Source: Gaeumannomyces sp. JS-464
Lineage: Eukaryota; Ascomycota; Sordariomycetes; Magnaporthales; Magnaporthaceae
Length of the DNA stretch: 64,000 nucleotides
Assembly (NCBI GenBank): GCA_002197995.1
Contig: NGZR01000001.1
Location: 6,634,001-6,698,000, forward strand
Direction of reading: 5' to 3'
Shown here: positions 37,163 through 47,375 of the stretch, one piece after another
Layout: each line of letters begins with the position of its first letter
Numbering within the stretch: position 1 is the stretch's first letter
Notes under the pieces: model-generated
The model's input: the letters and a program-made list of their open reading frames with translations, nothing else
Told to the model about the DNA's origin: nothing
The model's database searches: none
Made by a program: the position numbers and the translations under genes

Positions 37163-37458
37163 AATGTGGTGCTAGATTTGGCAAAAGGGAGCACGGGGAG
37201 TCACCAGCGCCCAAAATGCACATGTAAATAGCTCCCGGGCCACGTGTACAAATACATATTCTTTTACGAGCTCTTTTGCACTTCATATTCCTCATCTTCT
37301 ATTCACATGATCCTTTTGTTTTTTGAAGATGATGTGGTAGAATAGCTATTTCTTGCCCATGTCGTGATCACGTGCTACAATGTCCACTCTGGAAGCCACT
37401 GCTCCATATAATGTCAGCAAAACAGTGCACAGACATCATCCGGCAGCGAGGGTGAAAA

Positions 37459-37539
37459 AGGCCTTTGGCGCAAAGGTAGGCGCGTCCGCCTCCTATTCTA
37501 GCGAGCGGAAGGCTGTGGGTTCGAGTCCCATGAGGCCTG
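37459..37539 (+). tRNA. tRNA-Arg (anticodon CCT) with 8-nt intron
   Basis: A full cloverleaf can be drawn. The acceptor stem AGGCCTT pairs with GAGGCCT (one G-T wobble) and the discriminator is G. The D stem is GCGC/GCGC with loop AAAGGTAG. The anticodon stem is TCCGC/GCGGA, the variable loop AGGCT, the T stem GTGGG/CCCAT and the T loop TTCGAGT. The anticodon loop is 15 bases, meaning a 7-base loop (CTCCTA plus A) with an 8-base intron TTCTAGCG (37496-37503) at the canonical position, one base after the anticodon CCT (37492-37494). TTTT, the RNA polymerase III terminator, follows at about 37544. Confidence 0.93.
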
Positions 37540-37548
37540 TTTCTTTTG
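37540..37548 (+). terminator. RNA polymerase III terminator of tRNA-Arg
   Basis: A TTTCTTTT sequence begins directly after the discriminator base of the tRNA. Four consecutive T residues are the usual Pol III stop signal. Confidence 0.7.
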
Positions 37549-38277
37549 GTTTTGCCTCAACCAACCAAACCACCTTGCACCCGTATCGACGCTTTTTTGG
37601 TTGTTTTTTTCTCCCGTACTATATATTAACCGTAATTCCAAGACCGACCGCCACTTGTTTCCCCGCACCTCCTTGTCTCCGTTTCGCATGCTGACCTTTA
37701 GTCCTTTCACTTCTCCTCTCGTTGACCGCGCGCCCTGCAAGTTTATAAAATGGGCGAGACAGTTGTGTTTGCACAATTTCACAAAATCGAACGAACAAAA
37801 GCGCTGTGTGGAAAGTGAGCTCTGGTTCTAAGTAGGTATTCGATTGCAAGTGCTAAATGGAAGGTTGGGGAGAGTCAGAGAATTAAATGTGCCTGTAGTG
37901 GGCTCTTGCTATCAGATTAAGTATAAAGAATGATGTCAAGCCGCAATAGCATCATGATCGGATAGTACCAGACCTTTTTCAACACGGGTATCAAAAAAAA
38001 AGTGTCGAGGTCGACAGTGTAAAAAGATGGATAACAACTTCCTCCGTATATCCAGACTCTTTCGCCCCCGCAACGCCATCCTCCAAGCTTTTTTTTTTTC
38101 CCCCTTCTTTACTCATCTCCTGTTCGGTTTTCACAGAGTTACCATTAATATGATGTTGGTCATTCTGATTGATTTCTAGGTTCTCTGAAATGCTCGGGAG
38201 CAGACTGGTGGCAGCAACAAGTTGGACAAGGGTGCATGAACGGGTGCCAACATTCTCTTGGAGCAAATACGATCAGC

Positions 38278-41223
38278 TCAATAGAGAACCTTCTCCTCCC
38301 ACACGGGCGGGCGGGCCGACTCCCTATCCCAATTCAGCTGCCCGTTCTCGTCAATCTCGCAGCCCTCGTCCGTGATGTGGATGATCTTGGACGTGTGCGC
38401 GACCTCCTGCCTCGACACGCCGGCCGGGTCGCGCGGGACCCAGAGCAGGGGCGGCGTGCTCGTGGTCGAGGGCGGGTAGTAGGCGTTGCCGTTGACCTCA
38501 TCCGAGTACAGGTTGTCCAGGTCCAGGTCCAGCTCGTCGGCACGCGGCACCAGCCTGCGCATTGTCGCGTAGTCGGCGTACTTCCAGGGCATCAGGAAGC
38601 GCGTCAGGAAGTTGCCCTGTTTCTGAATGACGCCACCGTTCGTGCCGACCGCACCGTTCTCCAGATCCCCCTTAGCGGCGGCGTCGGGCGCGGTCGACGG
38701 GGCGTTGCTGTCGTTGGTCGTGCCTGATGGGGCCACCCCGAGGGCGCCCGATACAGGACTGCCAGCAGGCGCGTTGCCGTGGTGCGCCCCCGGTGGGCTG
38801 AGCAGGGCCACTTCCTCGGCCAGGAGCGTCTGCGGCAGGTTGTACAGCAGAGGTTGGAGGGCCATGTTCATGGTGATGTGGCACAAAATGGTGACGAGGA
38901 GCAGAACCACCACAATGATGGCAGGCCAGGCGGCGCCGCTGGCACCGATCAGACCGATGAGGCAGATCTCGGCAATGTAGATACCCGTGAAGAGCTGCTT
39001 GATGGCGCGAGGGTAGATGAGGCCGCGCGTGTCGATCTTGGTGTCGGTCACAAATAGGATGTTGTAACGCCAAGCCACATAGAAGAGGCACATGGCGATG
39101 CAGGCGAAGGCGAGGACGAGCGGCGAGATGACGGCGTAGATGATGGCGATGCAGACGATCATGGTGTAGACGGGCAACACGCTACCCCACGAGATGGCGC
39201 TCAGATTGGCCCACTTGGTGTACAGGGCCCGAGGGGTTCCCGAGAGGAACTTGTACATGATCATGAAAATGACAAAACCAACGATCTGCGAGAGGACGCC
39301 CGCGGCGATTGTGAGGCCCTGGACGAGGAAGTAGTTGTTGTAGAAGTTTCCGGGCTTGGGGAGCGTCTGGGACAGGACTTGGGTGAGCTTGCCCGGCTCC
39401 TGGGCAATATCCACAAGTTGGTTGTATAGCTCCGGGCCGGCGCCGCCGACCGTGCTAACGAACCACACCTGGACGACTTGGAAGCAGAAGTATGCGTTTT
39501 GCGTGAACAGCTCGACCCGGGAGTAGGACGGCTCGCCCGAGAGCTTGGCGCACACTGTTGCAATGTCAGCACGATGAGACAAGATATGGTCAAGGGAAGT
39601 GGAACCAAACGACGGGGAGATAAATGGGAACATAGGACTTACGCCGCATAATGACCGGTACGAGCGACATCAGGATAGCTAGAGCCACAGACGGCAGCAG
39701 ACCAGTGATTACACCCATGATTGGCTACAGAGAAGGAAAATAGGGCGGTTAGCTGGAATGTTGCGGGCGATGGCGAGATGGATCGAGTTGGAGATGGTCT
39801 TACCCCGGGAATAGCGTTGAGCCAGCTGAGCCAAGTGAATTGTTTCATGAGATAGTTGATGTTGCTGATAACGCCGACGACGGCCACAGGGACAGCCCAG
39901 AAGACAATGAGGACGGCAATGAAAGCGACGACAATGTAGCGGCGGATAACCTTCTGCCACCAGGGGATGCTGAGAGAGGACCAGATGACATCGGCGGGGG
40001 TGATTCCGATGTGGCGGGGAGCCATGCGCAGGCCATTGTGGTGCGCCAAGACTTGGAAGGCAGCTTCGGCCTCTCCCTGGGTGCGGAACTCGACAAAGAC
40101 GCCTGGGATCTTCTTGTACTCGCCTGCGCGGTAGCGGCGCTGGGCAGCCTCGGCCTCGGGAATCAGGCGCTGGAGCTCGGTACGGCTGTGGTTGATGGAG
40201 TCGACCTTCTTGCCCAGAAGACCGAGAAGACCAGTCTTGTGGGTTGGACGCTTCTTCGGAGAGATCCAACGGGCGGCAACGCTTCCGGACTCGGCGCCAA
40301 CAGGGCCTTGACCATTCTTTTCGACATCCTCGGCTGCACCCTTCTTCAGCGCGAGGCGGCGCTCCTTGTCAGCAAGCTTGATGAGCTTGACCTCGGCATT
40401 CTCAAGGCGGTAGGCAGTCTCATCACGCTCCTTGACGATATTGTCGACCTCCTTTTGCTCGTGGGTGATCCAGATGTTGCGGACCGAGGGCCCAAAGACG
40501 CGGCGAAGCGAGGCCTCGTTCAGATAGGGCTCAGGGACGGATGTGAAAAGCACGGTACGAGAGGAGATGCGGCGCGAGTAGAGCGGGCTCAGCAGGAAGG
40601 CCTGGCGCAGGTTGATGTAGAAGATGCACTCCCGGAAGATGAGGTAGATGACAAAGCCGTAGAAGAGCCAGGCGGCAAAGGCGTGGGCAAAGTACCTGTG
40701 GCGGCCGCCCTCGATTCCCACGTTGACGTTTGCATAGGTGAGCTTGTTGAGGCCGTCCTTGCCGCCGCCACCAGTGAGGTTCACGGGGAAGAGAATGGGC
40801 CAGGTAATGCAGCAGCCGACAAATGTGATAACAATTGCCATGCGCATATATCGGAGGAACAAATAGGCATCCAAAGACTGGTGGCGGAGAGCGTGCGTGT
40901 CCGGGATTTTATAGAAGGATCCAAACCAGTTGAAAAAGCCGTTTGGCAGCTCGGGCGTGCGTTCACTAGGGATTGTCAATCATGATATTCTCATTCACGC
41001 GGTAGTAGAGAAGGTTGCAAGGCTGGCTGCTCCTTTCTTACCTCGGACGCAGACTCCCGATGTATGTTCTGGGAGCGTACCATCTTCGCTGACTTTTACG
41101 CAGAATCAGGAAGATGGCAACGTAGACAAGGGCTACAACAAGCGTGGGAACCAGAGTCGAGACGAGTCCCGAAACGCTCGAGTCCTCAATGAGCTTCTGA
41201 TCGTCGGCCGATGAACTCGACAT
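38278..41223 (-). CDS. CSC1/OSCA-like osmosensitive cation channel (DUF221 family)
   Basis: An intact gene of four exons (41042-41223, 39804-40965, 39643-39724, 38278-39554) giving exactly 900 residues. All introns have GT..AG ends, for example GTAAGA..CCCTAG and GTAAGT..CAACAG. Layout: an N-terminal membrane segment (LVVALVYVAIFLIL) and two more near residues 100-170 (late-exocytosis domain); a cytosolic RNA-binding-like domain with a Lys/Glu-rich insert; a multi-span channel core (VIWSSLSIPWW, NAIPG, LLPSVALAILMSLVPVIM, GFVIFMIMYKFLSG and others); and a C-terminal tail with PWKYADYATMRRLVP and DEVNGNAYYPP typical of fungal Phm7-like members. Members are calcium-permeable channels opened by hyperosmotic or mechanical stress. 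The lack of frame breaks contrasts with several neighbours. Confidence 0.92.
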
Positions 41224-44200
41224 GCTAGTGGTATTGGGCCAGCACCAGGCCGAAAAGGAGGGGAAACGGGCGTCAGGACAGGACTCTGCGTCGTTGGAGT
41301 TAGCCGTGCTGTTGTCGTCGGGACAGAATTTGGACAGGGTGCCGTCGGGATGGATCCAAGAAATACAGAAGTTGTGCGGGAGAGCAAGCAAACGAGGAAT
41401 GTGCCGAGACACAGGCAAACAAAAACAATCAACCTTTTTGAAAGCTCCGAAACAGGCGCCAGCCCACCTGTCGGAAATTCGACTTACCGAAATCACGACT
41501 GGTGCTGTGAGGGTCGTTTGTGTGTTGTCGCTTCTCTCCTCCAGCTGGCTCCAGTCTCCAGTCTTGGTGGTAGCCAGTAGGGCGACCAGACCTGGGTATC
41601 GACGGGGAGATGATTTGGTATTTGTGCAGCAGGGGAGCCGGCGAGTTTCGCAGATATGAAAACCACCCCAGTGGCACACGCGAGCTTATCGAGGCCCGAC
41701 GCGCGCACGGATCCTGTTCGACCCTCGACGGTCACAAGCTGAGGAAATGTCGACGTTTTCCGTGCCTAGCTGTCGAGACGGAGGAGGCCAGGTGGAGGAG
41801 CGGGAGGAGGAGGAAGGCTGCCAGTCATATGAAATACCCTCGCAGCAGCTGCAGGGCTAGCTATGCATTGCCAGCCATTCCTGGCTTTTTTGCTCTGGTT
41901 TCCACATGGCATCGCATGGCATGGTTCTAGATTGCGCGGGTATCTGCTGGGCCTTTCACTGCGTGTGCCACGATCGAATGGGCCTCTTGAGGGCGGCGCA
42001 AACCGAGCAAATGGCAAATGGGATGGGAACCTGGCAATTGCAAAGCTATGACGACAGCAACCACGACCCAATCCCTGCTGAGCTGGCCAAGGGGTAGCAG
42101 TGGTGTGTGTGGAGGCGGCCAGGCTGGGCTAGGGCGGGTCGGGAAAACCCAAACAGGGTTGAGAGCACCATCTCCACCGACACACCCCACTGGCTGCGGT
42201 CAATCCCCTGTGCAACCCTGTGCATAGGCGGGTGGCTGGGAGCAACGAAGCTTTTTTTTCGTTTTCATTGTGGCGGGCTTGGGAGGTGTCATAATGGAAC
42301 GGACCACATCAAGAGCTCCACCAGGACAAGCCCCTGTCCCTTTTTTTCTTTCCTTTTTTTCCTTACAAATTTTTTTTCCTGCTAGCGGCCCCTTTCCACC
42401 GCGGGATGCTCCCTACAAGACATCCATTTCACCTGTTTGCTGTGTGGTGTCGGATCAGAACTGTCAATCACACCACCTGCAACATGAATGGGAGCCGTAG
42501 ATGCGGCCTGGGGGCGCTAGATCAGCCAGCCTTCACTAGCGGCTCTAGCTGGCTCGCCAAATCCAGGAGGCAGCCCCTCGCTCAGCTCGATCAGGCCCAA
42601 GTCAATGATTCGACGATCGTGATTCCGCCGAGACAACGCGTAAATTTCAGGCGCTAGTTGCCCTCGCGACTCTCGGCACCGCCATTGAGATTCGCTGGTT
42701 CGGCGGGCCTGGGCCATCCCCTAATGTGCGTGTATCACACAGCCAGACCCGCGTCAATACAGAGCTGCACAGAGCCAGAGTGATATCCCATTCTGTGCGG
42801 CGCCGGGAAGCGCCACCACTCTTCTGGGTTCAGCCATGACGCAGCCCAATCGTCCTCGTGCTCAATGAGCGGACAGGGCAGCTCCATATCAGCCGTCTCG
42901 TGCCGTTGCGTTGCGCGAAACATGTAACAGGGAAGAACGGCATGTCTTGGACGTTGGTACGGCACCCCTGAAGAACATTTGGTGCACACTCCACAACTTT
43001 TTCCTATTGGCGACTTTCAGATTCAGGGTCTGCTGGATTGCCGAACCCCCAGGAAAACCGGTTCTGCTTGTCTCGTCAGATGTCAGCAACAGTGTCGCTG
43101 GGGGCCAATCTTTAAGCGAGCGCGAAGAGGTATCAAAAAATCCTGCGAAAAGCATCCTGCAAACAAGCAAATATGCACGGCCGGCGGGATGAGGTCACCA
43201 AAGAAAGGGATAGCAACTAATTGCCTGCCAAGATGTCTGTGTCGCTTGACCACCGTCACATCCACTGCCGAAGTAGGAGTGGATTCTCAAGCGGTGGCCC
43301 AGACCCATGTGTCGCCTGAAATCGCATGTCGTATGTCGTGGAAGCCTGTGATTGCTCCCCATCTTCGGCCTCTTTCGCTGTTGAAAGGCGATCACTGCAT
43401 CTCTTCCCAGCAGCTAACCAGATACGAGTTGGAAGACGATCGTGGCTGTTTTGACAGCCAGCTAACCTACAATCCACCCTGCACGAAAACACCGCGTGCG
43501 TGACATCTTGCTGGCTTTCCATTGATAACCTCTGTTATCGAAGGTGACAGTTTCGAGCTGCCCGCGGCTGAAAGAGACGCGTGTGCATCCCAGATGGACG
43601 GGCTATTAGCCCGCCTATTGCTGAACACAGAGGCCGCCAAGCGCTAGGGAGCGTGTTGAGGCCTCCGCATCCGGCCGGTGTACTTTGTTGTTCGCCGCCA
43701 TTTGATTCCAACATGTCCTCTGTCGAAGGGGACACACTTCGAGATTAACCCCTACAATTGACGGGCCCCTCTTCGCTGTATGTGTCTTTCTCACGCTCTC
43801 CATGCATTGACGTGGTCAGGGAAGAAGCAGGGCATATCGGTAACCATCACTCCCTAAAAGTGATGGAAAAGTTTACGATTCCTCAGCTTCTCTCCCTTGT
43901 GTCGAAGGGACGAGCACTGCGTGTAAATAGATGGCGCTGGAATTTTCAAGGGATATTGCCATTGCGACAACATTCCAACCTTTTCCTCTGGATGAAGCGA
44001 AAGCGGACAGATGCAGCTTCCAGGACCGGGCGTCGCGACGACAACAATGGGCTGTTTGTCCAAGCACAGTAGTATCTTAAACCTGCCAGGTGTAGCTTTG
44101 CTCTTGTTTGCTTTGTAAGAAGCGATCCAGAAACCCTGATCGCGGACAGTTGGCGACATCAAGCAGCACAGATATCTATCAGTGGATCTTGCGCAGGAAC

Positions 44201-44242
44201 TCATCTAGGCGGTTAGATCGGAAAATTGCAACAGGATCAAGC
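41224..44242. other. 3-kb intergenic region between divergent genes
   Basis: No gene is supported. The right half contains three TCGAAGG-centred repeats (43538-43914, listed separately) and a GATAAC..GTTATC inverted repeat at about 43524-43539. The left part includes T-runs around 42350-42380. Small open frames, such as 42735-42989 on the minus strand, have no recognised similarity. Confidence 0.5.
43532..43914. repeat. three TCGAAGG-centred imperfect repeats
   Basis: TCGAAGGTGACAGTTTCGAG at 43538-43557 resembles TCGAAGGGGACACACTTCGA at 43723-43742, and both are preceded by CCTCTG. A shorter third copy, TCGAAGGGACGAG, is at 43902-43914. The first two are themselves imperfect palindromes ending in TCGA. 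They lie upstream of the gene starting at 44243 and may be protein-binding sites or decayed repeats. Confidence 0.45.
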
Positions 44243-45743
44243 ATGTCACATGACCAGGAGCACGTCGCCGACCCGGAGCTGGCGCGCTACGGCTATGTCC
44301 AGGGCAACGACCATGCGCTGCCATACCTCTCCAAGTGGTCGCGGGAGATGGCTATCGACCTGCAGCAGGTGCCGCCGGTGCTGCAACACCTCAACTGCAG
44401 CTACCTCTCCACCCCGGGCCAGGCGCCGACGCTGCTGGCCCTCAAGCAGCACCTGCAGTCGCTGGCCGCGGTCGTGGCGCAGCTCTGTGTGACCGACAAG
44501 GCCGCGGCGGGCGAGATCGACGGGGCCGACGACGCGAGACGCGGCGCAAGATCCAGCTGGGCGACGCCATGACTGGCTCTCGTCGCTCACGACGCCCTAC
44601 GCTAACGACGACCCGGACCACCACCGGCGGCTCAACAGCCTGCTGAACGAGGTCGAGGCGCACCACGACGTGCTGGGCACGCGGTACCACTGCGCGCTCC
44701 GCGACGGCGCGGGCGACCCGCGGCGCGAGGGCGAGCCGAGCCGCATACCGTACGCGAGCCACCACAACCTGCTCATGCACGCAAACGCCTGCCTCGAGCG
44801 CCTCGACCACGAGCTCAGCGCCCAGGGCGGCCTGCTGGCCATCATGCCGACCGACGAACCCGCCGACGACGACGAGCGCCGCGCCGCGCGCAACACGCTG
44901 CTGGGCCAGTTCCTCGCCTTCGCGCAGGCGCTCGTCGGCCGCATGCACGACCTCGAGCTGAGCCACGCGCACCTGACGGACCTGCTCCGGGGCGAGGCCG
45001 TGGCGCCGCACCAGCACCTGTCGGCGCTGGGGCCCGACGCCCGGTCCGTGGGCCGCCAGGCCGTGTACCCGCAGGACCGCTGGGTGCTGGCCAACGCGGG
45101 CGACGACGTCTTCGGCCACCTGCATCAGCTGCTGGACCGCGAGGAGGTGCTGGTGGAGCAGAAGGAGAGGATCTGGCGGTCGCTCGGCGCCATCGGGGAG
45201 CGCATGTGGGCCGAGGAGCGCGGCAAGGCGTACGCGCGGGGCATCGCGCACATCACGGTGCCGACGCGGTACTACCGCATCAAGCGCGGCAGCGGCGGCG
45301 GCGGCGGCGTCGGCGACAATATCAACAGCAGCGGCAGCAGCAGCGACGAGCCGGGGACCATCTTCGTGATCCCCGGGTGGGAGCACCACCCGGCGGTCGA
45401 GTACACCCGGCGCATGGAGAAGGGCCAGGCGCCGACGGTGGCGTCGGTGCCGACACCGCACTGGCCCGAGCGCGTCAGCGAGCTGCAGGACCGGTACCAC
45501 GGCAAGGCGGCCGACGGGGTGCGGGCGCTGGCCGAGAACGAGATGCTCCGGGTCCGCGTGGCCGCGCTCGAGGCCGACGTCAAGGCGCTCCGCGAGGACC
45601 GCAAGCGCGTTGAGGACCAGGCCGACGTCCTCAGCGAGTTCGCCGGCGTCGAGGAAGGGGCCAAGGCCCTGGCGGCCGAGGTGGTGTCCCTCCGGCAGCG
45701 CATCAAGGAGATGGAGGTCAAGGAGGCGAGGAGAGTGGTGTAG
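44243..45743 (+). CDS. hypothetical coiled-coil protein
   Basis: About 500 residues of unrecognised family. The N-terminus (MSHDQEHVADPELARYGYV) leads to a helix-rich region. The central part is strongly charged and helical, with QAVYPQDRWVLANAGDDVFG, a Gly/Ser linker (GSGGGGGVGDN) and a C-terminal coiled coil with heptad-like spacing (ENEMLRVRVAALEADVKALR and EVVSLRQRIKEMEVKEARR). The frame changes twice, at about 44540 and 44568, each consistent with one missing base. Between them lies KIQLGDA, and beyond them DWLSSLTTPYANDDPDHHRR. A short intron there cannot be excluded. There is no signal peptide or membrane segment, so a cytosolic or nuclear scaffold is plausible but unproven. The start at 44243 was chosen as the first Met of the conserved-looking frame. 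Confidence 0.65.
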
Positions 45744-47375
45744 CTGTGGGGTCTCCCGATGCCTTCAACTGTTTTGCGTCTCTCCCTGTTTTCTCCAATC
45801 TTTGCTTTATCCTTTTAATTTCTTTGTTTCTGTCCATGCTTGCTTTTTCTGTTTTTGCTTTTCCCCCTTGTTCGGGGCTGTGGTGCTCACCGAGGAGACC
45901 AGCCAAGCTTGCACCACAAGTAGGCTGCTGCTCAACGGTGTCACCGTCCGCTATCTACCGAATCCGGCAACACCTCCACTCTGGACAGCTGAGATTCCTC
46001 ACAAATGCGGCCGAAAGAGATGCCAGAAGCCAATTCTTATCGCTTGCGACAAGACAGGCCCTGTATATGGCGCGATGGACAGAATGCGTGATTGGGAGAT
46101 GCTGGCTGTGGAGATAGGAGCGTGTTTGTGTGCCCGCTGGAAACGTGGCTCGTAGCATTCATTTCATTGACCAAGTTACCTGCCCCATATCAACGTTGGT
46201 CTATCGCGCCCTGGTCCCAGTCGAGACGGGGCCATGTCCAGAGCTGAGCTCGTATTGCAATTCAGCAGCCGTAGCCATACCTCGAAAGTGAATGCAGTGT
46301 GGCGGTCAAACGCCTCGGGCATGGTTGGGGTTCCGCGCCGTTTCTCAGCGTCGAGTGGCACTTGTGAAATATTGATTTCCTTCGAGTCTGGCGCGCCCAG
46401 ATTCGCTTGGTCTGCCTCCCGAAGGATTTGCGGTGTCTGTCAGGTGCCAGACCCTGCTCGCGCGGCACCAACACAAGGGACCCTGTCGCTCGGCCGCAAC
46501 CGAAAGAAAGCTATGACCGTCGCTGGTTGGCTGGCTCCTCCCAAGCTGCCAGGGGCGGGGTTGCAGTATGCAGCTGCTGGCGCTGGGTCCAGATGGTTGC
46601 TAGGCCGACCAGCGTGACAAAACACACCACCGCCGCGTCGCTCAGCGTCCACTTCCCGCCCTCAGCATGCGCTGGCATTGCCATTGGCCGGGCGGGCTGA
46701 CGATGCGCACATGGGTGAGGGTGCAGAGGCTGTCACCGTGGCGGCGACCGAACTTTTGGTGAAGTTGGGCTCGCTTTCCCATGCTTGCCGCGCCTTGTTG
46801 GTCCCTGCCATTGCTGGTCTCTGCTACTAGCGAACCAACAACGAGGGCCAGGCCTGGCTGTCCCGTCTCTGTGCGCGAAAACACAGTCAACCACTCCCCA
46901 CCCCCATCCGCTCGCAGCGCTCGTCTCCAGTGCTTCCATCCTCGCCTCCACCTTTCTTATTTTGTCCGTCCGTGCTTGAACCCTGCTCCTTCCCCTCCCT
47001 GCCTGTTGCCAGCTTGCCAGCATGCGCGGGGAGCCGTGAGGTTGATCGCCGTGCTATAGGACGAGGTTGCTATCATTAATATGCTTCGCTAAGATTATTG
47101 TTGCGCCACTCCTCGTTTTTTTTTTTTTTTTTTTTTGTTTTTTGATGCTTTTTTCTTTCCCTTTTTCTCCCAGGTGTCTCACCGACTGCGCGCGCGCTCG
47201 GCAGTCCGGCCATTCCTTGCTTGCTTGCTGCGGTTTTTGTCTGCGGAGAACCGAGAGACTGACAGGCAAGGAGCCAGCGAGAACGCCATGCTCTGGCTCT
47301 GAGACAGGCCGCATTCCGCCTCTTGGGACCGTAGTGGTCTCCTCCCTAGTGACCACCAGCACCAAGCAAGCCCAG
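45744..47375. other. intergenic region, no gene seen
   Basis: T-rich sequence follows the hypothetical gene. The right part is the upstream region and leader of the kelch gene and contains a run of 21 T at 47116-47136. No supported open frame. Confidence 0.6.
47116..47136 (+). repeat. poly-T run (21 nt)
   Basis: A homopolymer about 240 bases upstream of the kelch start codon. Poly(dT) tracts are common in fungal promoters and disfavour nucleosomes. Confidence 0.85.

Larger units (their letters stand above)
37163..38277. other. intergenic region containing a tRNA gene
   Basis: Apart from the tRNA at 37459-37539 this is AT-rich non-coding sequence between a gene end on the plus strand and a gene end on the minus strand. 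T-runs near 38090-38100 lie close to the 3' end of the CSC1-like gene. Confidence 0.6.

Noticed and set aside
42735..42989. 84-residue minus-strand open frame with WAASWLNPEEWWRFP
   Set aside because: Short and unsupported by splice context or known family; kept only as a note.
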